This document shows, piece by piece, positions 1 to 12,400 of a stretch of 64,000 bases of DNA. The translations under genes were made by a program, and so were the position numbers. Source of the stretch: Scenedesmus sp. ARA3 (lineage: Eukaryota > Chlorophyta > Chlorophyceae > Sphaeropleales > Scenedesmaceae); assembly GCA_004335835.1 (NCBI GenBank), contig RWJK01001850.1:75875-139874 (forward strand), read 5' to 3'. The notes beneath the pieces are model-generated. The model ran no database searches. It worked only from the letters and a program-made list of their open reading frames with translations, and had not been told where the DNA came from. Every line of letters begins with the position of its first letter. Position 1 is the first letter of the stretch.

Positions 1-605
1 GTAGCCTGCTTCACACATGATGACGTGCTGCCTTGAAGCAACTTGAGTCGTTGCACGGACTGCAAAACTCTCAAGGCAGTAGCCAGCAGTACAGCGGAAG
101 TCATGCATGTGGACAGGCAGTACTGGTGAGACACCCATGTGGCACATCATGCTGCTGCTGGTTGCAACTGAAACTACAGTTGATGTATAGTTAATGGTGC
201 TTGCCATGGCAATCGCATGTGTGTTTAGGGAAAGCAAATCACCCATCATGTTCCACGGGTCGAAAAGTAGGGTGAGTCACTGCTCCCTGCGGGTTACACT
301 CTCCAACACACAATCCAAGATGCTATAGACAAAGGTTTCCATTTCAAATTGTGATATGAACATTTGCGATACGTCTCTGGCTTTCGGGTGGCGAATACGA
401 CAGGGTAACCGGACATTGACAGCATCCTGTGGTGTCGATCCACACACTTGGCATCAGGCGAAGCTGGTGCAACACTCAAACCATATAATTCGCACCGAAC
501 CCACCCTAAGCCCACGGTATTCAGCTGCTTCCTTAAGTGAACTCTCTGCGAAACTCAACCCACGTTGGAGAATTCTGTCTTCGTGCCGTCGATCACTGAT
601 TCAAG
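1..605. other. Non-coding 5' flank of the fasciclin gene
   Basis: No exon with splice support or recognisable protein similarity was found here. The stretch must hold the promoter and 5' UTR of the fasciclin-domain gene that starts at 606, and possibly the end of a gene outside the window. The longest reading frame (356-952, +) has no recognisable domain and overlaps the real first exon in another frame. Confidence 0.5.
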
Positions 606-2766
606 ATGCGTTCCTTCATCGCTTTCGCATGCGTGTTTCTGTTTGCGACATCAGCAGCGGCACGCAGCCTTGCAGGTACGCGCGGGCTGTGCCATCACGC
701 AGGCATGCATGTGCCAGTGTGTGGGCTGTGCAACCGCACATTGCTTCATCGTGCCTGCGCCCAATCAAACTTCGCCTGAAAGCACAAACTTACCCAATTG
801 ACGTTCTTTTTTCACGCAGGTTCCAAGCCTGCAGGTGCTGCTGCAGCTGTTGCCCCCAAGGCTGCTCCCTCTGTGGCTGCAGCGCTGCAGAGCACCCCTC
901 AGCTCAGCACTCTGCTGGCAGCTGTGACTGCAGCAGGCATCAGCATCCCTGACAGTGAGTGGCTGTTTGTACATGATCTGAATTTGCAAGCTGCATCGGC
1001 GTCTTGCAGCAGTTGACTGTACAGCTGCATTTGAGGTGACATGCTTTTTGTGTGTGTACACTGCTCATTGTGTGGCTGAGAGTGGCTGGCTGAGAAATTA
1101 TCATAATATGATGCCTAATGGCCCATCTGAGCAGTCCACATCCGAAGGTGCACTAACATAACAGCCACAACGCTATGTGATCGGCCAATGTAGCGCCTGC
1201 CAATGTGCAACCTGCACACTGTTGTGCCTGTGCAGGCAACAAGTGGACAATCTTGGCTCCAACAAACGAGGTAAGTCAGCCATGTGCAGCTTCTGTGGCA
1301 GCGCAGCTGCACGCAGAAGCAGAGCAAGTCAACAGCTGACCATCACTGGCGTCACTTTTAGTGAAAACAGTAGACCCTGCAGACACCAGCACAGCCAGCA
1401 TGTCAGTACTCACCGCACAGTGCAGCTGTTCCAACACAGAATCAGCCTTCAACTTCTGCATGTCTGTTGCATAGACTGTATATATATATTTTTCATTTTG
1501 ATTGTGCTGTGCGCCCCGCTGCAGGCGTTTGAGGCTCGCCTGAAGAAGGACCTGAACACCACTGCCGCCGCGCTGCTGAGCAACAAGAAGCTGCTCACCA
1601 AAGTGCTGCAGGTGAGGATGCCATGCCGCTGCAATGCATATGCATGCAAAGTTCAAAATTTAGTTCAAAACTTGGAAAGGAGAACAAATGAATGGATGGT
1701 TGACGCTCGCTTTTAGACAGGTAGAAGATCTGCAGGTTGAAGTAGCATGCACTGGGAGGCACACCCCACTGCCAGCACCAGCGCAGCAGTACACTGCTGC
1801 ATGCCGCCCCACGGGCGCACAGCTGATTGCTATGCAGCATGGGTATGCATCCAGCAAGCAGCACACACGTAGATGCATTCTACAATGCCTCGACTGCAGC
1901 CGTCACTCGCAAGTGCAACGGACTTGAAACACACCCTTGTAGGGTGGCTATGCCTGTTGCTGACACGCTCGTTGCTGCTGTGCATCGCGCTCCCTCTCTC
2001 CTTCTTTACCATCCACCTTCCCTCCCCATTCTGCAGTACCACGTGATCCCTGCTGGTGCCGTGCTGTCCAGCGAGCTGAAGGACAACCAGACCTTCGTCA
2101 CTGCCCTCCAAACACCCATACAAAACTGCTGCTGCTGCTGCTGCTGCTGCTTCCTCACCTGCTTCGCTCTGCAGTACCACTTAATCCCAACTCGTGCCGT
2201 GCTGTCCAGCGAGCTGAAGGACAACCAGACCTTCGCCACTGCCCTCCCTTCCCAAACACTGCTGTAAACAACACTGCTGCTGCTGCTGCTGCTGCTTCCT
2301 CCTCACCTGCCCCTCTCTGCAGTACCACGTGATCCCTGCTGGTGCAGTGATGTCCAGCGAGCTGAAGGACAACCAGACCTTCACCACCGCCCTGGCTGGT
2401 GCTGCCCCGCTGACTGTGCGTGTGAAGAGCAAGGAGGGCAAGACCTATGTGAAGTTCATCGGAGCTACTAACTGGGCCAAGGTTGTCACTGCGGATGTCA
2501 AGGCCGGCAACAGCGTGGTGCACATTGTGAATGACGTGCTGCTGCCTGCTGGTGTGGGCATTGCTGGCGATGCTGAGGGATGGGAGGCGAAGTGCAAGGC
2601 AAACCCTACCAGCGAGAAGTGCAAGAAGTGGGCTGAGAAGAAGGCAGCTAAGAAGACTGAGAAGGCTGCTGCTGCTGCCGGCATGAAGAGTGCTGCTGCT
2701 GCTGCCAGCATGAAGAGTGGCACAGACTGCACCAAGGGTGCTGCTGCTGCTGCAAAGAAGCCCTGA
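606..2766 (+). CDS. Secreted fasciclin (FAS1) domain protein, 5 exons, 256 aa
   Basis: Exons: 606-675, 820-954, 1236-1270, 1525-1611, 2323-2766 (771 nt, all phases agree, GT-AG). Residues 1-20 are a signal peptide with a hydrophobic core (FACVFLFATSAAA). One FAS1 domain follows. The H1 motif reads WTILAPTNEAF at about residues 72-82 and is split by an intron after the Glu codon. The H2 motif YHVIPAG starts at residue 110. After the domain comes a Cys-containing, Lys/Ala-rich tail (KKAAKKTEKAAAAAG and similar). FAS1 proteins are extracellular or cell-wall adhesion proteins, and export is inferred here from the signal peptide. The 35-nt third exon is easily missed; it is supported by the H1 motif it completes. 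Intron 4 contains two extra copies of the acceptor and start of exon 5 (2037-2110, 2175-2260). Only the third copy continues into the rest of the domain, so I use it. Confidence 0.85.
2037..2322 (+). repeat. Two tandem partial copies of fasciclin exon 5 start
   Basis: After the acceptors at 2036 and 2174 the sequence repeats the first ~70 nt of the true exon (2323 onward), in the same phase. The encoded peptides are nearly the same (YHVIPAGAV, YHLIPTRAV, YHVIPAGAV, then SSELKDNQTF in all three). Each copy then decays into a (CTG)n stretch before the next acceptor. Copy 2 reaches an in-frame TAA and copy 1 has no good donor. Spacing is 138 and 148 bp. The copies are probably skipped or weakly used decoy acceptors. 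Confidence 0.85.
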
Positions 2767-2888
2767 ATGCACATCAGGCTCTGCAGCTTGCAGGCTGGCT
2801 GAGTGATCACCGCATCGTTTTGTTCTTGAGAGAGTTGCAGCACAATAAAGGTGGTGCCATGAATTGTGGCTGCCCGGTCGCGCATTCC

Positions 2889-2893
2889 ATGTA
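2889..2893 (+). terminator. TGTAA polyadenylation signal, fasciclin gene
   Basis: The pentamer TGTAA, the usual poly(A) signal in chlorophycean algae, lies about 125 nt after the stop codon of the fasciclin gene. Confidence 0.6.
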
Positions 2894-4551
2894 AATTTGC
2901 ACATACGGCCGTGACTTTGCAGCGCTGTGCACCTGCAGCAGCTGGTTAAGGGCCATCCCAGACTTTCGATGATTATTTACTGGGTTCCATTGCATGCTTG
3001 TGGAGTGGAGCCAACAGGCAATCGCATCATCGAATCAATTTGCTGGTACAGTTGCGGCGCCTGCATCATGACATTTGCCCCATCTTGCTGTTGCCAATTG
3101 CTTCGGGATTTGATAGCACATGTTGCATCCTGCAGCACTGCATGTAGCGTTTCATATGCACAGCGTGCATGACAGATCGTTTCTAATTACAGAACGGCAT
3201 GTCAGCGCTTCAAGTTGGTGTGCTGCGTGCGGAGACGCTGTGCGCAAGTCTACTGCCACAACTCTTGAGCTTGAGAGACTGTGGTCAGGCGCATGGTGCA
3301 GTGTGGCATGCTACAAAGCGTTGTGTTTTTGTGCATGCCCTCTAGCATTTGCGCCACCTGTAACAGGGCTCTTACAGAGTCGGTGAATCACACTCACTGT
3401 CGGACAGTGTTATGTCTGTCCATTTTCCTGCCAGATCCCTTGGACACCCTAGCCCGTGAAATTTACGGCAGCCCTGAAGCTCATGAGGCACACCACCGCC
3501 ACTGGCCCGCCCGAGAGTGATGCTAAAGTAAGTAATACAGAAAGGGGTTCTACAAATGTCATACGTGCAATATTGATGTGCAGCAGTGCTGGCCAAGCTG
3601 AGCAACTCATATGAACAGTTGAAGATCCATGCATGCTGCTGGCAGCAAGGCCGGCGCTTGTGTTGTCAGTCTGTGGTTGCTGCTAGTGCCGGAGCCGCTT
3701 TAGCTGTTTTTGAACTTACACGCTGCTGCATGCTTTGTATGATCCTAGCCAGTCAAAGTTGGTCAGCCAGCAGTACATGATGCAGTACAACACGTGGTGC
3801 TGAGCTGGTAATCCCACAGCTGAGCTCATCAAAATATCAAAATCACTCAGTATAAGGACTATTACTGTTCCGTTTGCGTGGGCGATGGCCACAATCGCAC
3901 TCTGCATGATGGCGCTGTAGCAGTCTTGGAGCATGGTGGGCCTTGGCGGGCGGTGTATGTTTGCGGTTACTGCAGCAAACATAGCCTGTACACTGGTTTT
4001 GTTGTGTTTTGCAGCCTACCCTGTTATCTGCAGCTCCAGGCTGACGTGCTGTAGCTCAGCTCAGCGAGCCAATTAACACCGACGTATGCACTCGCCTTGG
4101 TTCTGAGCTGCTATATGTTTTGCTGGTGTTCGTAGCATTTTATGTGCAGAGTCAACAGCGATCTCGTTGCGATATCTACGCGTGCAGAGTTTGTACTGCG
4201 AAAGCCTTGTTTGCACAAGACTGAATACAGGTGCCTGCCCTGTCATACAGAACATCGAATTTACGTGCATAATCATTTATTGGTGCCTGAACATCGTTTC
4301 TGAGTTGAACACTGGCGTGCTGCTGTGTAGCTGTCAGGCTGGCAGCTAGGGCTGCGTGCACGGTGCTGCACACACTTCCAGCTACGTACTGCGTACCATG
4401 TAATGAACCCAAACCATGTAGTACGCATATAGTGGCTGTCAGGGCCGCATTCAGGCCCTCAGCTGCGACGAGGAGCTGGTAGGACAGCAGCAGCACATCG
4501 CTGCACATTGCTGTGCGGGCCAGCACTGCCAACACAGCAGCAGCAGGCGTC
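2894..4551. other. Intergenic region, nothing recognisable
   Basis: Only short frames without domain similarity or consistent splice sites were seen. The region should include the promoter and 5' UTR of the PH-domain gene. An in-frame TAG lies a little upstream of the ATG at 4552, which supports that start. Confidence 0.5.
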
Positions 4552-6214
4552 ATGCAGGGGGAGAGGTTGCCGGGGAGGGGGTTGACTGCGCATTACTTCT
4601 TCACATTCGGGTAAGTGCTGCAGGACCTTCAGTGACAGGAAAAGCCAGGCAGCCTGACAGCCGCTGTTGCTGCAACATGACTGGCAGGTGCAGCAGCTCA
4701 CACAAGCACACGTAGCTCCAGATACCTGTGCTGCTTCAGCAACAGCTGTCGAGAGACTCCTGCAGTACACCCAAGAGGCGCAACTAGCATCCCTTGCAGC
4801 TTCGACAGTCCAGAAACCAACAGTTAGGAGCAGGTCAGCGACTTGCCAGCAGGCTCTCGCCACACCTCAGCACCAGGCATATGTATGAATGAAGCTGTGT
4901 ATGAAGATGGCTCTCTGCCGCATCTGCTGACAGTGCTGCTACTGCTCTGCCTGTGCTGCTGCTGCTTCCACCTGCGCTGCTGCCGCCACTGCACCCTTGT
5001 TACATGCTGCTGCTGCAGGGTGGAGGTGCAGCTGGTTGGTGACCGCAAGAACACGCGTGTGGAACAGCGCATACTGCACCTGGATGTGGCAGCACCCGCA
5101 CTGAAGCTGGTGAGGCAAACATATTTGTTTTTTGCAGCACAAGTCAGCTATGTATGGACAGTATATGCAGCAAAAATGAAAGAAACAGCAGCTGCTCCCT
5201 TGTGCAACAGCTGCTGTATTCCAGCTGTTGTGTGTGCATTGTTCTGCTGTGCTGCTTTGTTGTGTGATCAAGGAGCAGCAGCAATGCATTACAGGCTACC
5301 TGAGTCGCCACCAATGCATTGCTGCTGCTCCATTGCATTAGCAGTAACTGTGCAGAGGGTGCCACTGCCATGCAGCAAGCAAACAGAGGTGTGCTTGCCT
5401 GCACAAAGGAGCCTTCCGTTTCCCTGCAGACACTCTTGGCAGCAACTCAGCTGGGGTCTATGTACAGCCTGTTACCTTTTTTCAAATCTCACGTTCCGAA
5501 CTGACAACATACTCATCATGCTGCATTCTGCACTGCGGCCCACGGTGCACTGCTGTCCTGTGTGATTTCACCTGTGCAAACACAGATCCAGAAGGGCAGT
5601 GTGCGCATCTTCCTGCGCTTTGACGCGATCAACCAGATCGTGTTTGATGACGTGGAGCCGCGCAGCGTGCTCATCAGCTGCAGGGATGACAGGAGGTTCG
5701 TCTATTTTCAAAATTTCAAACTGCTCCTGACAGACAAGCGTAGCCTGGGGGCGCCTGCCGGCGTCTGGCTGGACTGCACAGTGCGGCTTGCCTGACCGCC
5801 AGCTGCAGCACAGCACGCGCTGACTCACAAACATGCCTGAGACAACTGTTGCTGCTGCTGCTGCCATATGCTGATCATTATTGCTGCAGATACTTTGTGG
5901 TGTTCCAGTCTGCGGAGGACAACCTGGTGTTCAGGACGGCCTGCGCTGACCTGGCGGCGGGACGCCTGGACATGAACAGGTGGGACACACCGCTGCTGCT
6001 GCTGCTGCTGCTGCTGCCCTACTTTGCGGCTTTATGCAGTGGTTTACGCCTGCCTTGATAGATGCATCAACGTCTGCGCGCAAAGCGCCATTTCTGCAGA
6101 ATCTCATGCAGCATCAGACTATTGAGAACATCAGACTGCTCTCAACAGTACCGTGAGTCACATGAGGCCCACTGGTTAGAAGAAGAAAGCTGCTATCCGG
6201 TGGGAGACACACCC

Positions 6215-6250
<36 letters not shown>

Positions 6251-6980
6251 AGGTTTCAGCGTGCTGTGCTGAAGAAGGGGCAGCTCAAGAAGCGCGGCAA
6301 GGCGGGAACCATCTTTGGTGACAGATACGCGGTGAGGAGCGCAGGGCGTCTGCGTCAAGCGTTGGTGCATCGATGCATGTGGATACGTGTGATAAGGGCT
6401 GTGCAAGCACATCAAACAAATGTATGCACTGTCCCTCTGTGTGGTGCGTCAGATCACCAAGCAACCTGCCGGCATCTGCAAACCCAGCGCATCTGCCCTG
6501 CTCACCAAGCCTGCTTATACCCAGGTGTGCCCTACTTCCTTACGCTTTCTCGCTTGTTCTGCAACTTTGGCTCACAAACTTCCCTGCCTTCTGCTTTCCG
6601 CTGTGGTTGTGCCTTGCTGCAATGCTGTCTGCATTGCTGTGATGCATTCCATCCCAATTTGCAGATCCTGACCCCGCGCAAGCTGTACATCCTTCATGGC
6701 AAGGTGGCGGTGTTTCCCGGCAATGCAGTCAGCCTGGAGGAGGCCACGCCACGCTTTGATGATGCACGCGGGACCATCCACCTCGACGTGAGTGGCAGAT
6801 CCCTGCTGCGCTTTGACCTGTGTAGCAATTGCTGTGCATGCCAGGCTGCGCACACCAGGCAAAAAACTAAAAGACAGCGTCTGCATCGCCTGTCCTCATG
6901 CAACCATAACCATGACCTGACAACAGCACAGAGTCATTGGCTTCTCTGCAGCCAAGTGAAAGTGCTGCTGCTGCTGCTGA

Positions 6981-7019
<39 letters not shown>

Positions 7020-8856
7020 CACCGCAGCTGGCTGGCAAGGAGTATGTGCTGCAGGGCAGTGACAAGGAGGAGTCGCAGGACTGGTTCGTGGAGATAGCTC
7101 GCGCAGCCACCAGCAGGTGAGAACCCTGTCCGGCTTCTGTGTGTGGGATAAGGTAGGGGTGGGCCCTGGGGCTAGTGTGCAGCCACCAGCACAGGAGCTT
7201 GGAGCGCCAGGAGCCTTCGGGCAGGGGGGCTTCTGGACAGCATTGCTTGCAGGCAAACGGTTGTGCATTGACCATGCCGAAAACTGTCATATTACAGGTG
7301 GGCGGGCCCTGGGCTAGTGCTGTGCGGCAGAGTTGCCAGCAGTTGAGACACGCTATGAGTATTTGTCTGGCAGTGTTGTAAAGCTGCTATTGTTGCTGTT
7401 GCTGTATCAGCTTTGTTTGGCACTTGGAGTGGGGTTCAAGCCCTCCTGGGGAGTAACCAGTTCCCAGACTGCAGAAGAAACAAGCATTCGCTCCTGCTGT
7501 TGCTGTGCCTCTCCTGGGGTTGTTGCTGCCGCAGGGTGCCCATCTTGCAGTGGGATGATGCGACTGCTGCGAGGATGCATGCGGAGCAGCTGCCAGAGGA
7601 GGAGGCGGAGCAGGAAGAGGTGGAGATGCCAGGTAGGCGGGGCGGGTGTTGTGCATGTGGCCAGCATGTTCAAGCACCCTGCAATTGGCAGCAGACAGGG
7701 TTCCACATTGTGTGTGCTGTGTGATGCGTGCTGCTGCAAAAACCACGTGGCGACTGCTGTCTACACTAAGCCGTCCTACAGCACCTGCAGACACTCAGCT
7801 GCAGGTGGGCTCCCGTCCTCCTGGTTTTGGAGGCACTGAGCTGCCTATAGGCTATTTTCAGCCACTGCCTCGCATCGTAATTGCAGGCACTGATTCACGT
7901 TGTAGCGACTGTGCCTTGTGCGCTTGTGTTACCTGCAGCGTTCTCATCGCGCCAGGGAGGCGGCGGCGGCTTTGCAGGCCTGACAGCCAGCAGCAACAGC
8001 AGCTGCCAAAAGCCTTTCTTTGTCTCACAATTTGTTGCCTGTGTTCTTCTGCTGCGCTGTCCTTGCCTTGCAGCCTTTTCAACGCGCCAGGGCCTCTCAG
8101 CCAGCGGCATTGCAGGCCTGACAGCCAGCGGCAACAACAGCTGCCAAAAGCCTCTTTGTCTCACAAATTGCTGCCTCTGTTCTTCTGCTTGCAGCGTTTT
8201 CAACTCGCCAGGGCCTCTCAGCCAGCGGAAACAACAGCCCCTCTCACTTCACCTCACCAGACGACTGGCAAGATGAGGAGGAAGCCCCTGACCACCACCT
8301 GGACGCATCCGAGTCCCAAGACCTAAACCATACTGTTAGTGACAATAACAGCCGGCAGCTGGGGCGCAGTCAGTCTGGCCAGCAGCAGCATTCCCAGCAG
8401 GGGGCGAGGGGCCACATGCAGCAGCGGCAGCAGTCGCTCCGACAGAACTCGCTTGGGGGGCATCGCGGCGATGGGCAGGGCATAGGCAGGGGAGTGTTAG
8501 GCAGCTTCAGTGGATCTGGCGGCAGCTATGTTGATGCTGCAGGGAATGTCATAAAGCTGGGATCTGGTGCTGCCAGGCCACTTGGCAGCAGCAGCAGCAG
8601 CAGCGGCAGCGGCAGCGGCAACGGCAGCAGGGGTTTGCGCCGCACCTGGAGCGGCGCCTCCAGCAGCAGAGGAGGGGCGGCAGCAGCACCGCACCTGCAA
8701 CAGCAGCAGCAGCGGCCACACAGCTATGCGGGTGGCAGCGGAGGTGGCGGCGGCAGTCCAGAGCGGCGGGGGATCTATGCAGCTAGCGACATTCTATCCA
8801 ATGAAAGTACGCCACGATCAAATTATGGCCACAGCAGCAATGGGGTGCCTAGGTAC

Positions 8857-8909
<53 letters not shown>

Positions 8910-9179
8910 AGAGGAGGAGGAGTACCTTGATGAAGCAGATGAAGCTGCTGCCATGGTTGGCACCCTGGGGACGATCTATGAGGCAGCGGAGGGCTCGGAT
9001 CTAGATAACACGCAGCCTAACACGTCAGCAGATGACGGCGGCATAATGAGTGCGGAGGATTACACCGAAGATGCTCAAGCAGTGCAGCAGCAGCAGCAGC
9101 AGCAGGTGGCTGCAGCACGGCGTGTCGTGCCACCCGCCCCACCTCTGCGGCTGTCCAAGCTACAGGCCAGGGCATCGCC

Positions 9180-9212
<33 letters not shown>

Positions 9213-9850
9213 CTCAGCGCCAACAGCAGCAGCAGCACGCAGGCCGTCCGTCAACAGCAGCAGCAGCCCAGCAGCCCAACGCAACAGCGGCAACGGCAGC
9301 AGACGTACATCCCCGGCTGCTGCCATTGCTGCAGAAGCGGCGCAACTGGCAGCGAACCGTGCGAGCCGGCAGCAGCAGCAGCAGCAGCAACAGTCTAGCT
9401 CAGACGAGTTCTTTGCAGACTTTGATGCTGACGCTGAACTCACACCCGAGGAAGGCGGGGACGAGTTGAGTGCAGAGGAGCAGGAGCAAGCAGCAGCAGC
9501 AGCAGCTGGGTCAGGCTATCTGCATACACGCTCACCCTCGCCTGCACATGACCACACTGCAGCACGCAGCGGCAGTGGCGGCGGCAGCAGGAGCAGATTG
9601 CCAATGAGCCCAGGAAGGAGGGGAGGTGCATCTAGAGCAGCAGTTGCAACTGCAGGGTTTATGTCACCCGGTGCCACAGTAGATCTGGAGGCATTGACTG
9701 AGGCAGTTACAGGTCGCATCGCACACCACGCGTCGCTGCGCAGCACGCAGCAGCAGCAGCAGCGGCAAAGTGTGCTGGGGCCGTTGCCTGTCACTGGCTC
9801 ACTCAGTGGGGTGCAGTACCACCATGGAAGCCCAGTACAAGGCCAGCTGT

Positions 9851-9890
<40 letters not shown>

Positions 9891-10445
9891 CCCACAGCAG
9901 CCGTATGCGTACTCGCCAGTGCCTGGCATGAACAGTTCATATGGAGTGCCTGCTCCAAACATGCCTTATGGCAGTGCCGGCCCTGGCCTGGCATCCGTTG
10001 GCCTGTACTACCCGCCACAATCACCAGCAGCAGCAGCAGCAGCAGCAGGGATGCCTCCTGGAGCATCTGCTGCTTACCTCCAGCAGTACCCAGACATGTC
10101 ATTCCCCAACAGCAACAGCAGCATGAGCGGCAGCCCACCGCAGCAGCAGCAGCAGCAGCTGCCGCCAGGCAGTCCATACTACCAGGCGAATCAGTACTAT
10201 GCAGGCAGCCCCACAAACGGCACTACTGGCACCTCTGGGGCTTATAACTTGCAGCCTAACACAGCTGGAGTAGCATCCACTGCCTTCACAAGCACAGACA
10301 GCCCCAGGCGTACAGTCAACTGGGGCAGTGGCCCGGGTGTGATTAGCAGCAGTGGCTCCGGGTCGGGAGCCCGGCAAGCTGACAGCAGCAGCGGTTGGGG
10401 GCGCAAGTCTCTGGCTGGCTTATACAGCACCGGCAAGCAGCGCAG

Positions 10446-10482
<37 letters not shown>

Positions 10483-11261
10483 GGTGGTGTTAGCGGCAAT
10501 GGCAGTAGCATCCTTGCAGCTGGCAGGACGTCAATCTTACCTGACAGCGGCAATGCAGCAGCACGCAGCAGCATGATTGCGGCCGCCGCAGCTGCAGCAG
10601 CCGGCGGCAGCCGGCCGGGTACCGCTACAGCGGGTTCCAGCAGCAGCAGCAGTGGCAGTGTGGAGCACTCGGAGTACATCATTCCCTCTGTAATGCGTGT
10701 GATTGTGGGTTGCCCTGAAGGGGTGGAGCTTGACAAGAGGCTGCGGGGGCAGCAGGACTTGACGCCACATCAGCGCTGCCTGGCGTTGATGCGCTGGGCC
10801 TTTGGGGTGTATGCGCAACTGCCTGAGGAGGCCCGCACGGTGAGCTGCTGTTACATTACATTACATTACATTGCAATACATTACATTACATTACATGCTT
10901 CACTCAAACGAGGAGTGGGAACCCCAGTCAGGAGCCAACGTTACGTGTGTACGTCAGGTAATGCGTCACACTGTGCAGCTCATATGATGTGGGTGTTGCA
11001 TTGCGCTGCGTTCTGGTTTTGCTTGTGGGTGGTGGCAGTATGAAGTCCGATTCTCACCTGTTTCAATCTGCTGCCTTCACTGCTCCTGCATTGCTCCTGC
11101 CACTGCTGCTGCTGCTGCTGCTGCTGTCAGGCCATCCCTGCTGGCCCCAGCCGCCACAACCTCAAGACCTGGGTCACTCCAGACCTGCAGGGCCTCATGA
11201 GTAGCATCTTCCAGGCACAGACCATGCACCAGCAGCAGCAGCTGCACACAGACTGGCTCCT

Positions 11262-11307
<46 letters not shown>

Positions 11308-12363
11308 TTCAGCAGAGACAGCCCAGGCTCACCATGGCAGCAGCAGCAGCATTTCAGCAGAGACAGCCCAGGCTCACCATGGCAGCAGCAGCAGCAGTTG
11401 CCGCAGGATGTGCTGAGTGCAGCAGCAGCTCTGCTGGCAGCATTGAATGCAGCAGGCGCCACGTCATCGCCCTGGCAGCAGCTGCTAGGCAGCCCAGCAG
11501 GGTTTAACACACTGCTGCTGAACCCTAGCCTCCTGAGCCTGCTCGGCGGTTTAGGCGGGCAGCAGTACGGGCAGGGAGCAGCTCTGCAGCAGCTGCTGGC
11601 AGCTCTGGCAGCAGCTGCAGCACCAGCGGCAGCCGCAAATGCAGCAGGTACACCGCAAGCAGCAGCTGCTGCCAGCAGCAGTACAGCCACAGCCGGGGGT
11701 TTGGCATCTCCAAAGCAGCAGAGCCATCAGCAGCGTCATAAACACAAGAGTGGCAGCAGCAGCAGTGCAATGCCGCAGCATAGGTGCAGCCGCTGCCACC
11801 GCTCCTACCAGTCACTTGCGGATGAGAAAGCTGGAACAGGTGGCTGCAGTGGTGCTGTTGGTGCAGCTGATAATGGCGAGCAGCAAGCCGCCAGGCAGCA
11901 GCCACATCATCACTTGCAGCGCAGCTTCAGCACAAGCAGCAGCGGCAGCACGGCTTGCAGCAGCGACGCTGACGGCGACACCTGCGGCTGCTGCCAGCTT
12001 CAAGCCAGCCAGCAGCAGCAGCAGCAGCAGCAGCGCAAAGCTGGTGTGTCTCATGGCAGTGTTTGTGCCCTGATGAACCCCAATCTGAACATCACAGTGA
12101 GGTTGAAGGAGAGCCAGCTGCAAGCAGCAGCAGCAGCAGCAGCAGCACCTGGCAGCCAGCATTCTGATGCAGCAGCAGCAGCAGCAGCAGCGCCAAAGCA
12201 GCGTAGCCACCGGCTGCATGGCAGGTGCAGCTTCACCTGTGACAACCCTCTGTTTCAGCTGGATCACGGAGCAGCAGCAGCAGCAGCAGCAGCAGTGTCG
12301 GTGGCTCCAGAGCAGCGCAGGAGGCCTCCATCAGCTGCTGCAGTAGACAGGCACTGGGACAAT

Positions 12364-12400
<37 letters not shown>

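Noticed and set aside
4667..4888. 73-codon frame in PH-gene intron 1
   Set aside because: The donor at 4611 and acceptor at 5018 join with agreeing phase and sensible protein; the frame between has no domain.
7157..7330. Repeated GTGGGCCCTGGGCTAGTG in PH-gene intron 7 as a further echo
   Set aside because: It matches another intron part, not an exon edge, so it was not counted.
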